64,000 nt of DNA from Macrolepiota albuminosa (lineage: Eukaryota > Basidiomycota > Agaricomycetes > Agaricales > Agaricaceae): the NCBI GenBank assembly GCA_027475525.1, contig JAMWFC010000055.1, positions 1,282,212 to 1,346,211 of the forward strand, given 5' to 3'. The number at the start of each line of letters is the position of its first letter. The stretch's first letter is position 1. The translations under genes were made by a program, and so were the position numbers. The notes under the pieces were generated by a model, which was not told the origin of the DNA, searched no databases, and saw only the letters and a list, made by a program, of their open reading frames with translations. Below, piece after piece: positions 10,201 to 21,851 of the stretch.

Positions 10201-11954
10201 ATTCCAATAATGTTAGTAATTACGTTTCACAGCCACAAAAGCATACCCAAAGATAACATCCTCAACCTGCGTTGTTTTTGGTCTGTCTGCATGGGAGCTC
10301 CAATCATAGAACAAAGGGAAGGAAAGAATGCGCTTTCTCACATCTATTGATTTGTGACACAAAGCTGTTCTCGTGCTTGGGCTTTTGTTCACACCCTTGA
10401 AATAGTAATACTCTGATTGTGCAATGAAGATAGATAGGCCTGTATACAAGAGTCCTATTCCATATGCCTGCACTTCTGAAGCATACACAAGACCTGGACA
10501 TCACCCTGTGGAACGGTATAGAATGAGTATTCGACATTTCTGCCAATGACAACAGTAGATCAAATAACAACACCGTCGTCATTGAGACATCACCGACACA
10601 ATCACCCAACATAAGATGTCTGGTTCCAACAGTCTCTATGTGGGTAACGATATTAGCTTCGACGTCGGCAAGCTCGAATGACAACTCATACCGACTGCTC
10701 TCGTTCAAGTGCTATCGACGGCTACCTGCGGCAAAGAGGATCCATCATCTTCACTGCCTGCGTCTGGATCACCACACCGGTGGTCATCGGTAATACAAAA
10801 TTTGAACTTGGACATGAGCTCTACACCTGTACATGCCGTCCTTCCTGAGCCCGATCCTCTTCCATCCTTGCATGCACTGCACGCACATGCACAGGCAGCC
10901 CCGTTCGGGATAACACCAGTCTCCCCGTCCACCACCGCCACCGAGTCCTCCTTTGCCTCTGCCGATATTCCCGGTGCGTTCTAGAGCTGCATCTGGCTCA
11001 TCAAACCCACGGTGAGTGCGCTTGTGCATGTGCAGTATGTCTGTAACCCGGTGCGTTCTAGAGCTGCATCTGGCTCATCAAACCCACGGTGAGTGCGCTT
11101 GTGCATGTGCAGTATGTCTGTAAGTCTACCAGTGTGATTCGGGCATGTGGAGCCGATGGGGTCCATGATTTGGTGCAGAGGGGAGGGAAGATGTGGAGCA
11201 TGGGGAATGCACGAGCGGGCTGGGCAGGTTCGTCAGGCAGTGAGAGGAAAGACTGCGATCATGCACCGTGAGGAACTATAACAACGGGGTGTATGATAAG
11301 ACAGAGAGGCACGTTGACGGGAGCAGGAGCGGGGAAGCGCAAAAAGATGCAGAAGCAGAAACAAAAAAAACAAGTGCACGACCCAGTCCTCGTCGACATT
11401 CAAGCACGTACAACGGTGCAAATGCTGTGGCAGAATCAAAGCGCCTCTCGCACCCAAGGATGGACCGAATGAGGAAAGCGAGGTGGAGTGGGGGCGCGGT
11501 AGATTCAGAAAGGGGAGGGACACTTTTGATGTGATAGACGAGTAAGTTGAGGCGCGTCCAAGACTCGGACATCTCAGTATATTGTACACGGACTGAGATG
11601 TGTTGAACTCACTATTAGACTTGACTGATTTACTTACCCAACGCTAGTAACTTATTCCCAACAGATACGATGGATTCACCATTGACTCCGAGGCTGGATG
11701 AGTGTTCGGGTAGGGCTGGGGGTCCAAGTCTTTTCTCTTTGATTTCGAGGTCAGTTGAGAATGAAATGGTGAGGTTGGATATAGGGATTAGGGATTTGGG
11801 ATCGCCGTTGATGCGAAATGGAGTACAGTTGACTCTGCTATAATTCATAGGTGTCGGTGGAACTTCTGAAACACAACATCATGTCTCTTTGTCTGGATAG
11901 ACCAAGATTAACTCAGTGTTTGTCTAGAAAGACAAAGAGTACCTCAGTGGTAAT
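10201..11954. other. Region without a confident gene; scattered coding-like stretches
   Basis: Minus-strand 11640-11848 encodes a coding-like stretch (MNYSRVNCTPFRINGDPKSL...) that ends near a good donor, gtaagt, but I could not build a complete model. Other frames at 10700-11590 are low complexity. The 77-bp duplication at 10970 lies here. At 11885-11937 ctctttgtct and agacaaagag form an inverted pair just before the tRNA. Confidence 0.35.
10970..11123. repeat. Exact tandem duplication, period 77 bp
   Basis: 10970-11046 and 11047-11123 are identical over all 77 positions, and the identity ends exactly at both edges. It is one of eight period-77 duplications in the window; see findings for the assembly explanation. 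Confidence 0.97.
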
Positions 11955-12039
11955 GACCCCTTAGCTCAGTGGTAGAGTGTGTGATTCCAGTTTCATTGGA
12001 GCATCCACAAAGTCATCCGTTCAAATCGGGTAGGGGTCA
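11955..12039 (+). tRNA. Putative tRNA-Trp (CCA) with a short intron
   Basis: Acceptor stem GACCCCT / AGGGGTC is perfect, followed by discriminator A. The D arm is GCTC-AGTGGTA-GAGT and the T arm is ATCCG-TTCAAAT-CGGGT with one G-T pair. The anticodon arm TGTGA-TT-CCA-G pairs with CCACA after removing about 13 nt, with one A-C mismatch at the loop end. The intron contains TTGGA, able to pair with the anticodon TCCA, as in intron-bearing nuclear tRNAs. No T4-T5 terminator follows closely, so it may be a pseudogene. Confidence 0.65.
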
Positions 12040-12513
12040 ATGACTATTCTTTGGGCCTCTTGACCGGTAACCGTCATGTGGTGGTACCTACAAACTGAAA
12101 CAAACTATAAACATACAGGCAGTTAACAACTGACCTGTGACTCCCAAACGGGAGTCGCACCGAAAGGTGCCAGATGCCGAAAGGTGTCGTCAATGCCCCC
12201 CTTCTTACTCCCACTCTCCAGAGTCTGACCTGCGGGCGGAACTGGGACGCGGCCACACACAGCCATGTCACAAGGGCAACAAGCCATCGAGATTGTGGGT
12301 CCCCAACCCGACGTCTCCCTAGGTCTCTCTTTATCCAAACAAAAACACAAATCAATTCGGAACGCTTCCCGCTTGCCTTCCATATGTTAATCTCTGGCCT
12401 CACTACGACACAAGTGGAATACTTAATCAATATAGAGGTCGACTCCAATCTGGATATCACCATCCTCTTCAAACCTTTTGCAGACCAGCGACCGTCTTTC
12501 GTAGCAACTATAT
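12040..12513. other. Possible 5' leader of a retroelement
   Basis: Between the tRNA and the zinc-knuckle ORF. It contains short GAAA-capped hairpins, for example caccgaaaggtg near 12159-12170 and gactcccaaacgggagtc near 12139-12156. These resemble structured retroelement leaders, but a complete ribozyme core is not visible. Confidence 0.3.
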
Positions 12514-13050
12514 ATGGTCTCACCCTTCAAAATAAACTCTGAGGATGCCTTGTCAGTCGTAACAGAGCTGATCAAAAGGAAGTTTGCCAAACCTGGGGAT
12601 ATCATTACCTTCATCTCAGAAGCTTCCCAACTGCCTTCTGATCAGGCAGTAAGAGAAATTATGGACAAAGGAGCCCTGCAAATGGTGGGAATTTTTGAGG
12701 CTGGAACACTAGCAGACAACGATCATGTGAAGATGATAAAGCTTATGCGTGCGTGCCACCACCGGACAGCTACCTTTGGTTTTGGGATTCCCCTAAGAGG
12801 GAAGGAAACCCTCCTCTGTATTGATTGCAAGTCCATTGACCACGATACACCAAACTGCCCATTCCCTTATATTCCAGGCTGGCTGGGTTACAATCCTCAA
12901 ACTCAGGCAACTTCGGATACTATGAATGCATATAACAATGAATTTTCCCAGACCCAAGAAGGTTTCTTAACCACCTGTGGCAGAGGGGGAGGGGGAGGAT
13001 GGAGAGGCCACCCCAATTTTAGGCATGGAGGCTGGAGAAATTTTAGGTAG
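12514..13050 (+). CDS. Gag-like (ORF1-type) protein with CCHC zinc knuckle, orphan retroelement ORF
   Basis: A 178-residue open frame from a clear ATG at 12514. Residues 102-115 form an exact C-x2-C-x4-H-x4-C zinc knuckle (Cys102, Cys105, His110, Cys115), typical of retroelement nucleic-acid-binding Gag or LINE ORF1 proteins. The preceding RACHHRTATFGFGIPLRGKE and following NCPFPYIPGWLG are conserved-looking. The C-terminus is Gly/Arg/His-rich, also RNA-binding in style. No reverse transcriptase follows; downstream is AT-rich debris with short broken frames. The element begins shortly after the tRNA, a common retroelement target zone. I favour a non-LTR origin but cannot exclude an LTR gag. 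The intact frame contrasts with the decayed surroundings. Confidence 0.6.
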   Translation: MVSPFKINSEDALSVVTELIKRKFAKPGDIITFISEASQLPSDQAVREIMDKGALQMVGIFEAGTLADNDHVKMIKLMRACHHRTATFGFGIPLRGKETLLCIDCKSIDHDTPNCPFPYIPGWLGYNPQTQATSDTMNAYNNEFSQTQEGFLTTCGRGGGGGWRGHPNFRHGGWRNFR

Positions 13051-13419
13051 AAGACACCCCGATGTATCCCTACCCCCAAGAATAGAACAAAATTTGTCTT
13101 CTCAGCAGCCCTGCTTAAGCAATCATAATCTTGGCTGTACCCCCACAGGCAGTCCAAGAAAGCTCTGAGATGCAATATCCTCCCTGAGGTCTTGGAAAAT
13201 GATCTCACCCTGAGTTGGCTTGGTTGGCAGCTCAGTAAGTCTTAGCAACCATACAATCAGACAGCAACACTTTAATAAGGCAATTCTCAAACAACTTTGG
13301 TTCATGTCTCCAGGTGGGTAGGGGGTCAATAGAGTCAGCCACTGCTCTATACCCAGCATCCTCCACAGGGAGTTTAGAGTAGAGGTGGATCCTCAAATTG
13401 AGGACTGATACATGTTGAC

Positions 13420-13690
13420 ACTGATAGGCTTCTGTTCATACTGAGCACATCACAGGACAATATATGCCCACTGACATCAGTCAATCTGAAGACTCAAGCT
13501 ATTTTTTTGGGCTCAGTTTATCATTGGCAACTTAACAGTTTCAATCTAACAGCCTCAACTACCATTCAACATTATTGACTACAAGGATTCAGGACTTGTG
13601 GGAGAACAGTACTAGCATGACTATGGGATGTGATTATTGACTAAATCCTGATCAATTCCAAGTGGGGATAAACATTAGGCTCTGATGATG
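13420..13690 (+). repeat. Dispersed repeat R2, copy 1
   Basis: Segment from gataggcttctg to cctgatcaattcc. Related copies are at about 53990-54290 (same orientation) and 16440-16800 (inverted), judged by shared blocks such as gcacatcaagggacaat and ctgat(c/t)a(g/a)tt. It lies next to repeat R1 in all three places, so both are probably parts of one element. Confidence 0.55.
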
Positions 13691-13695
13691 CCAAC

Positions 13696-14450
13696 TGTGG
13701 TTGAGAATGCTGGATGCTATATAGTAAAACACCATCTCTAATGTCTGATGTGTGTAAAGTACAAAGAGTTCTGGCAGAGTCCCATTGTGCTTAAAACAAT
13801 AAGATGGGACTAGGCACTAGTAAATAGCACTACTGATGCTACCTGGCAAACTGTAAGTGCTGCAATTCTAACAAAGGTTTGGCAAAAAAAAACAAAATAG
13901 TGCAATGCAAATGTGCCAATTGTTGGCACCATAGATAACAAAGACAAAATAGACAATGCTAGCATTTAACTCTTTGACAATGTTAAGTCAAGCTAGTGAA
14001 ATTTGAATGGTAAAGGTAACTGGGTTCTGATTCGTGGATATTTACATGTCTAGTAGCTATCTTTTATACTATACACTACCATTGTTTGAGAACAAGTCTG
14101 TCTGTGGTGCTACAAATTAGTGCCTCTCCTCATGGCTACAGCTAACAGCAACCTGTCAATGGTGACTGATAGCACATGGATGACAGCGACCAATGGCACA
14201 ATAGCCTATTGGCTACAGCAACTCTAAAACTACTTAAAATTATATAAGTCTGCTCACTTTTTAATCCAAGTCCAATTGGCCAAGATGTTCTGGTGTATAA
14301 TTAGAAAAACCTCAACAGACACTGTAATTTATAAATGCTATTTCCAGCACTAAACATTATTCCTACTTCCAATATGCCAAAGTGTCAGGCCTTAGTATAT
14401 CTAGTCCTGTTGTCATCAATTCTTGTACAGTTGAACTTATTATAATTGAT
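13696..14450 (+). repeat. Dispersed repeat R1, copy 1
   Basis: Begins TGTGGTTGAGAATGCTGG and contains gagttctggcag and gttctggtgtataattag blocks. Copies occur inverted at 16790-17470 and 54270-55059. This copy and the 16.8-kb copy are CpG-depleted, while the 54-kb copy keeps many CpG sites, so the family has been active more than once. Confidence 0.65.
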
Positions 14451-14739
14451 GATCCTTCTAACCAATGACCCCTTCAAACTGATGGATTTTTAGTGTCCAC
14501 TGACTTTGTTTGCAGGTAAATTTGATTAATCTACGATACCTGATAATAAGTTTGCATCATGGCTGGCTACAGATAGCACCAATACCCACACCTCACATTG
14601 GCCCACTAGTACCATCAGAAGTGCCATGCTTTAGCACTTTCAGCACTATTTTTCCCATATTTTTACACTAATAACTTGCAGCTACAGACTCCAATTACTC
14701 TCAGACTACTTTTTATAGCACCACTTATTCTTCGGACCA

Positions 14740-15080
14740 CTGTTGACACCTTGCCACTTGCACTCCAAGGCTATATGTTTACACAGACACTTGGCATTAG
14801 TCAATCTAGAATAATGCTCTTAGCCAGTGGCAGCATTTACAGGATGGAATGATGAAGTATTTCTATGACAGCATTATTATGGATCTTTTTACTATACAAT
14901 TCAATTCACCGCATTTACTTACATTTTTATCAGTTCACCACTCTTTAGTGGCACTTAGCCTCTTAGCATTGGCTAAACTTCCTTTACTATAAATACTTAC
15001 TTTCTGTTAGTAGCAATTTGGCAGTAGGGATCATATTCTAACATTTTGGTCACCATACACAACAGACTACCTTTTGTTGA
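14740..15080 (+). repeat. Dispersed repeat G, copy 1
   Basis: Contains cagttcaccactc, cacttagc and tttactataaatact blocks also found in the same order at 57120-57440. The related tail (tttagcatgcccaaa) is at about 15990 here and 57830 there. An LTR is inserted inside this copy. Confidence 0.6.
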
Positions 15081-15349
15081 CCATGTCAGCAATAGGACTC
15101 TGCTTTAGTTTTTTTTTCTCTCTCTCTCTTTCTAGCACCTTGCAACTATGGCTTGGCTTTCATGCTTAGACCCGCTAAGCAATCTTGTCTTTTTATTCTC
15201 CCATTCTAGGTGCTAACACTTAGTGCCTCTTAGCAACCCTCTCCCACAGCTTTTAGTGCTTTCCCTTAGCAACTCTCTCCTGCACCTCTTAGTGCCTTTC
15301 TTTAGCGACTTTTCTGTGTCCCTTAGTGCTTTTCCTTAGCAACTTTTAG

Positions 15350-15867
15350 TGTCAGGGGACTCCTCATTTCTTCCTTCTTTCACTCCTTATTCCTTTACTC
15401 TCCTTGCATTTATTTCCTTATTTCTTCTATCATTCTCTCATTTTGCTGTTTCTATTCTCTCAATACTATTTGATAATACTATTCTCAGCCCTTGAGGTGC
15501 TCTGGTTCTTTAGCTATCATTCAGACAACTGTGGGCCCTTCAGCACTACTTCCAGACTGCTTATATAAGCCAGAGTATGCCTTTCTGACTTTCAAGTCTG
15601 GAGTTTTCCTGCCTTGTTTGCACAGTTGTTTGGTTAGTTAATTTTTGAGTTTTCAAGGTTTTGTTGTACTGTACAGTTGTTTCTCATGCTTCAGAAGCCC
15701 CAGAAGTGTCCAACCTGGCATAGGAAATCCCTAGACTTGTTTTCTTTGGATCTCTCTCTGCCAGGTGAGTAGTTATTATGATATTGTCAATACATACTCT
15801 AATACACTTTGGATCTCTCTCTGCCAGCTGTGTGACTGAGCCACAGCCTTTAGAGGTCACCCTTACA
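15350..15867 (+). mobile_element. Solo LTR of family L1, copy 1
   Basis: Starts TGTCAGGGGACTCC and ends CACCCTTACA, the usual TG...CA ends, 518 bp. Flanks tttag and cttag are near-identical 5-bp target duplications. A TATA-like cttatataag is inside, and ggatctctctctgccag occurs twice. A full inverted copy is at 60392-60987. No internal retrotransposon genes are next to it. Confidence 0.8.
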
Positions 15868-16789
15868 CTTAGTGCTCTAGCCACGTTTTGGAGCCTTATA
15901 CAAGTGCCTCCAATCATCCACTTTCCTTGCTACCAACCTCTTGTCTACCATGGGTTCTCTGGGACCTGTCCAGGACTCTTTCACACACTTAGCATGCCCA
16001 AAGCTATATTGGCTAAGTAGCTATACTAGTGATAGTGTGCTGCCTAGCCCAATTTGAGCATCATAACCAATAAATTATCAAAAAATATTGTGATATAACC
16101 AAAAAATATATGAATGTTTAAGAAAATCTTGCTCTCTCAGACACTTAAATGCCAAAGGATCCTTTTGAAAATGTCAAAGCAGATATCTCATGCCTCAGGT
16201 CAGGAATAGAGCCATGCAAACAAGATATTCTTGCACAAATTTCAAGGAAGAAGAAGATCTTAGATTCTGATGAGCTCTGGTTGATGAATATTTCAGCAGA
16301 AAATTAGAGTAAATTGTTATCAAATTATGTACATAGTCCATATGTACAACTAAAAATAACAAAAAAATAAGGCTGAAAATGGCTCTTACAATTGACCTCT
16401 CTTATACCAAATAACCCCTAGAAACTGATACTTTTTGGCTTCCACAGAGGGGCCATTGGTTATAAGAAGTTCGACTGTATTTCTAATGATGGTGCCTTGA
16501 CAGATGTCAGTGCCTAAGGCTATCTCCATTTAGAACTGATCAGGGTTTGGTCAAAACCACCTCCTTGTAGTTGTGCTAGTGTTATCTTTGTAAGTCCTGA
16601 GTCTTTTAAGTCAATGTATAGTAAATGATAGTTGAGACTGTTAAGTGGAGCCTGCATTAAGAAGCAATAGCCAAGGATCTTCTAAGCCTAAGAAAGTAGC
16701 TTGAGTCTCCAGGTTTGACAAATGTCAGTCAATCTGTATTGTCCCTTGATGTGCTTAGTCTGAGCAGAAGCATATCAGTGCTGCCATCT

Positions 16790-17470
16790 GTCAAGACACT
16801 GCTATCAGATGTATTGAAGTTGATATCAATAGGACAGGACATACTAAAAGCTTGACATCTGAGACCATTGATTGAAAATGGGGATAATGGGTGGTGCTGG
16901 AGATAGTGCTTCTATATTATAGTGTCTGTCAAGGTTTCTCCAATCATCCACTGGGATATACTGGCAATTCAGACTTTTGTTAAAAAGTGAGAAAGTTCAT
17001 ATAAACTTTTCAAGTAGTTTAGAGTCACTGTGGCCAATACACTGTTACACTATTGGTTGCTGTTACCCATATGCTGTTGGTTGCCATTGACAGTACACCA
17101 TTAACTATAGCAATGACACATATAAAAGATAACTACTGAACATGTAAATAACAATAAATAGGAACCCAGTTACCTTCACCATTCAAACTTGCCAGCCTGG
17201 ATTCATATCTCTGAGAAGTCTGGCACTAGCATCATCATTATCTATGGTGCCAACAATGGGCATGTTTGCATTATGTTATTCCTTTTTTTTGCAATAACTT
17301 TGTCAAAACCTTAGCACTTATAGTTTGCTAAGTAGCATCTAACTACTAGTGCCTCCCTACATATTATTGTCTTTAGCATACTAGGACCCTGCCAGAACTC
17401 CTTGCATTTTAAGCATGCCAGATGCTGGAGATGACATTTTACTATGTAGTGCCTAGTGTATCCAACCACA
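16790..17470 (-). repeat. Dispersed repeat R1, copy 2 (inverted)
   Basis: Reverse complement matches 13696-14450 through blocks such as ggagttctggcagg, the aaaaaaa-gcaataactttg region and gtggccaata. The end at 17470 is ccaaccaca, the inverse of the R1 start. The neighbouring R2 block is at about 16440-16800. Confidence 0.6.
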
Positions 17471-18223
17471 GTTGGCACCATCAATGCACTTCCAGGAAGG
17501 TCAACACCTGGACAAAACACCAACCTGGTTAGAATTCCAACAAGATGTACAACACATACACTCCACACTGACTCTGTAGTGGACCTATAGTCACCAAGAA
17601 ATGAGACAGAAGATATACAAGACTTTCTGAATCTTGAGAATTTCATAGAAAACTCTACAAGCTCTAAACAACAATAACAGGGCATTTTTGAAAGAGGTGA
17701 ATGATTGTTTGAAAGACAATACAAAGGCAGCTATCTCTGTTGCATCATTAAACATCAGGGGGTATAGGACAGCTGGCACCCTCCAATCTGAAACTAAATA
17801 GAACCATATAAACCAATTAGTAAGAGATAAGAAAATAGGCATTCTCTTAGTACAGGAAATGTTAAAACCTTAGACTGGTAAATTGCTCTAGACCTGATGA
17901 ATATGTAAGCTGATCTGTACAGGTAGTTGTGTCAGTGTTGCTGTATGGTATGTGTACATATAAAGGCTCACCCTCAGTTCAATAACAATTGACCGAGGGT
18001 TTGTATCTGTATGAAGCAGTATGTATATACATTATGTGCACAATAGATGTCCTTTGGCCAGGGCCACATTTGATTAAGATATATTATGGTAACAGTGTGA
18101 AGGGTGAAAGGAGGTAGGTAGCCAGTATCAATCAATGACATTGATTAGTTGCCAGTGTCAATAGCATGCCAACAGGAAGCCCACCTCACAGGAGAGAGAA
18201 GAGATGAAATTGAGGCTCTCTTT

Positions 18224-18306
18224 AGTTAGTATATACTTTAATATACTTTGAAATTCCCTCTGCCAGCTGTGTGACTGAGCTATAGCCTTCAGAAATTACC
18301 TTTACA
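18224..18306 (+). repeat. Truncated 3' end of LTR family L1
   Basis: Matches the last about 80 bp of the LTR at 15350-15867, including ccctctgccagctgtgtgactgagc and the end accttTACA. The rest of the LTR is missing. Confidence 0.7.
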
Positions 18307-18929
18307 GATAGCAAGCTGAGTGGCACTGGACTACAAACTAAAGGCCAAGAAAAAGTCTTTCTTGGAGACCATGGTAAACTAGATCTGGTCTGGCACTGGC
18401 CTGGAGGTCCAACCCTCTGAAGAGAGTGGAAATAGCAGGGTTTTAGTGGGTAGTAGGCATGGATGCAGGACAGGCATAGGGGTAGCAGGCCTGCATGCAC
18501 CTTAGCCCCACACATGTGTGTAAAGGCATTTCCTCACAGAGAACTTTTTTGCTGGCCATTTTAGAACTTGGTTGTAATCCTGGGTGCCCAGCTCAGTGGG
18601 GACAGCATGTAACATCAGATATTATCATGTCTATTCTGTTTTTGTGCCATGGTATATCAATACTTATATAAACCCAGCTTCTAAAGGAGTTCTGCACTTT
18701 TTGTGCTGTTTCTCCTTGGGAAAAACCAACTGGTGGACCCACTGTGGATCATCTGCCCATTGTGTAAGTAAGTTCTGAGTATGATATTGTTTCACTCTGA
18801 TTATCTAGTGCACTGACTGTCAAAAAGCCCACTGGAAACCCATTCATAAGAAATCCTGTGTTCGAGGTTGATCCCTAGTATACGAGTAAATACTCTAAAC
18901 CCTTGGGCCTCAGTTCTTGTGTACATAAC

Positions 18930-19060
18930 TGATATTGAACCTCCCTAGAACATGAGTAAGTACTCTGAACTAGCCACCCCTGGCAGGAGGTATATGCTTC
19001 TTGATGGCACTTTAGGAGGGTTTCTCTTGCTGATGGTAAGTACCCTAAGCATACTGACTG
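18930..19060 (+). repeat. Inverted repeat arm 1 (partner 20535-20640)
   Basis: The block gcttcttgatggcactttagg plus gtaagtaccctaag occurs here and, reverse-complemented, at 20535-20640. The two arms enclose about 1.5 kb. They could be ends of a decayed inverted-repeat element or two unrelated insertions. Confidence 0.55.
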
Positions 19061-19524
19061 TACCTCATTTCAAATCTAAGATTGATGATCTGACCTGGTC
19101 TAGAACTGCTGAGGTTGGTAGGAAGGTCCCAGCAGTGGAGAGGTCAGGAGGTTCCAGGAGAGGTTTGGAGGTTATGAAATCTCGAACTTCTTGACCAGAT
19201 CACACTGTTGATGAATTAGTTTGTTTTTGTGGAATATTTTGGCTGGACCAGAATTCCATGAATATTTTGGATGACCATTGAATTAGTTTGTTTTTGTGGA
19301 CTATCAAATTTGTTTGTTTTCATGGAAAATCAGTGTGTGATGCCAAGAAAAGAATAACATTTGTAGTTACATGAAACATTATCAAAAAAACTCAGCTATA
19401 ATCAGGAAGCTACAAGAAAACATCAACTTCAACTGAGCATGTTTGGGTCTATATTATTGTCCTCTTATGTATACCAGTCCGACAGACCCCAGAATAGTTC
19501 ACCAGCATATGGCACATGTGAAGA

Positions 19525-19678
19525 ACTTGCATTGTATGCTCCACAGCTCTGGGGTGGTGGTGGTGGGCACATGTTGTGGGAAAGCAAAATGGTACCAGGA
19601 CACTTGCATTGTATGCTCCACAGCTCTGGGGTGGTGGTGGTGGGCACATGTTGTGGGAAAGCAAAATGGTACCAGGAT
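19525..19678. repeat. Tandem duplication, period 77 bp (76/77 identical)
   Basis: 19525-19601 and 19602-19678 match except at the last base. The unit contains a (GGT)n stretch. It is one of eight period-77 duplications. Confidence 0.95.
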
Positions 19679-20390
19679 GAAAAAAGGTCAGACAAAATTG
19701 AAAAGGTAAGATAGGATGTGGCAAATACTTTCAACTTGAGCTTAACTTCGATCCACCAACTTCTGTTTTGCTTCCTCAAGTATGGGATGCCAGTGCCTCT
19801 ACAGCACTAAAGAAGAGAGGAGGCTTGCAGCAAATGCTAAAAGCTGTAGAAGCTACTATAAGTGAGTCTTCTAGTCCAATAGTTCATAACATATACTGAA
19901 ATTTATAAATATAGGAATAAGTCAGTCATTAGTACACAATATCACAAATTACAATATAAACATCATCTTTGATGCCATAGGTTGCTTGGAGAGGTATCGG
20001 AAAAAGATGGGCATATACCAGAATGAGATACTGCAGTTAGTTGGGGTAACTGACGAGTGGAGGCAAGCAGAGGTGATGTCAAAAACAGTTTTGACCATGG
20101 TGAACTGCCTGTAAGAGCTTTGCATGTATACAATGTTATAAAGACTCAACATAGAGACAATGCATAGAGCAAAGGAGTTCTTGTACCAATCTCTTTTTGC
20201 GTAGGTGTTTTTGCAAATCTCAGTTGTGTACATTGGAGTAATTACATTGATTTTGTCAAATCCAAAGTACAATGACAATAATCTCAGACTCGTGAAATGT
20301 TCCCCTAAGGCAGTAGTTGGGGGTGCATCTTGGATACTTGGATAGGGCTATTGAATATCTATGTTCATTGTCAGGGAGGAGGTTGATAAG

Positions 20391-20460
20391 TATGAGGGTA
20401 TGGAGGTATAGAGGTTTAAAGGTATGGAGGTACGGAGGTATGGAGCTATGGAAGGTAAGG
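20391..20460 (+). repeat. Short imperfect minisatellite, about 9-bp unit
   Basis: Repeated variants of ggtatggag and ggtatagag over about 70 bp. No gene association seen. Confidence 0.75.
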
Positions 20461-20534
20461 TCAACAGTAGATTGGAAATCTCGGGAGGTGCTATTTTGGT
20501 AAATAGAAGCATGACCGTACAACTTCCTGACATC

Positions 20535-20640
20535 TTAGGGTACTTACTATAAGCACAGATAACCCCCCTAAAGTGCCATCAAGAAGCATGAAGTGTCCTG
20601 CCTTAGGTGGAACTAGCTAATATCCTTGGTAAGTATAATG
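20535..20640 (-). repeat. Inverted repeat arm 2 (partner 18930-19060)
   Basis: Reverse complement shares gcttcttgatggcactttagg and gtaagtaccctaag with the first arm. Just after it, 20663-20697 has a perfect 10-bp inverted pair, ttaccctcag and ctgagggtaa. Confidence 0.55.
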
Positions 20641-21144
20641 TTCATCATCTGTAGGTACGTTCACTTACCCTCAGTCGTGTGCTTAACTGAGGGTAACGTC
20701 TACCGACAGTATGTATATATGTATATATTGTTCATATCAAGCGTAGGGTTGAGTGTAAATGAAACTATATTGACCCTCCGTCGGTCAGCAAAGTTTGCAT
20801 GCTTATGGTGTTCACCATAATAGCATGTAGTGCTCGTTACATTATCCATACATATGCAATATAAAAGCTTGGTGATCTAAGTAAGGGAGGGCTACAGAAT
20901 GAGAAATACTAGTGAGATCATACAAGATGGGAAATCGTTACTGTAAAATTGGGTGCACATGATCACCTGCTTACCATGAAGATAGCAGCTGTTCACATCA
21001 GCTGCCCACCAGCATAGTTAGCTAGTCGAATGGAATGTCCCGCAAAAATTGGAATGATGGATTACGAAGCGTGGACGCAGATGGTGATCAGTCAAATAAA
21101 TACCCAGCCTGATGGGCTACTAGACTCCCTAAGAAACGAACATT

Positions 21145-21851
21145 ATGACCGTCTTCGAAGTCGGCATCTGCAAATTGCGAAAGCCATATTCAGCGGATGA
21201 GTTATCCACAAGCGAAGAGCACAACTTCTGCCTCGAAACGGTACGAAGACAACCTGGTTGTCTTGGAATCCAATTTGGCGTATGTGAAGACTATACACAA
21301 CAGCTTGTCTGGCTCATTGGTAGGACCCAACATGATCCAAACCGGTTTCATACATTGAGTTGGTTGGCATAGAATGGCAGAACAAGAGCGACCATGTAGA
21401 TCGCTGGGTCGGGTCTTCGGAGCACACCCAGGTCCTGGAGACTCTCGGCAAGATTCTAACACCATCTGACGAAGGCTTCATGACCCATTTCGACATTAAC
21501 CCGGCTTTGAAACCAGCGCAGATGGTCTCCCCAGCATATCCGGTGTTGGAAGTCTATGTGTTTACTCTGCAGGACGGCGTGACTAGGGAGCAACTCGAGG
21601 AAGGTTTCCATCCCATCACGGAAGAGATGGACCGGCGAAAGCAAAGCTGGAGCCTCAGCAAGTGCACGGATGAGGAAGGAAAGAACCGTTGGCTATACTT
21701 GATCGCATGGCCTTCCCTTGCTAAGAAGCTCGAGGCGCATAACAAAAGAATCGAGGCGCATAACGAAAGAATCGAGGGCGCACTTGTTGAGCATAGGAAG
21801 ATGTGCAAGAGTGTAGAAATTTATGGACACTTCAGATTACAATCTATATAA
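21145..21851 (+). CDS. ABM/dimeric alpha-beta barrel-like protein, two exons: join(21145..21319,21373..21851)
   Basis: A 217-residue predicted protein. Residues 1-85 have the pattern of a ferredoxin-like strand-helix-strand domain (MTVFEVGICKLRKP, then LETVRRQPGCLGIQFGVCED, QLVWLIEWQNKSDHVDRW). A second similar unit starts near residue 120 (YPVLEVYVFTLQDGVTREQL, then WLYLIAWPSL). This is typical of antibiotic-biosynthesis-monooxygenase or stress-responsive dimeric barrel proteins, but no catalytic residue is diagnostic. The intron 21320..21372 (gtagga...catag) joins WLI to EWQNKSDHVDRW; unspliced, the first frame ends early. A 21-bp duplication gives EAHNKRI and EAHNERI near the C-terminus. 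CpG and codon use look host-like and intact, unlike the repeats on its left. Function unknown. Confidence 0.65.

Larger units (their letters stand above)
13051..21000. other. CpG-poor, AT-rich repeat debris without host genes
   Basis: About 8 kb with few CpG dinucleotides, no long reading frames and several repeat copies described separately. Its composition differs sharply from 1-11,900 and from 21,000-24,000. The pattern fits old, methylated transposons that lost CpG by deamination. Sequence not covered by the separate repeat entries shows nothing I can assign. Confidence 0.6.

Noticed and set aside
10709..11166. Zinc-finger-like HMHKRTH on the minus strand
   Set aside because: The required Cys pair spacing is absent and the segment lies in the 77-bp duplication.
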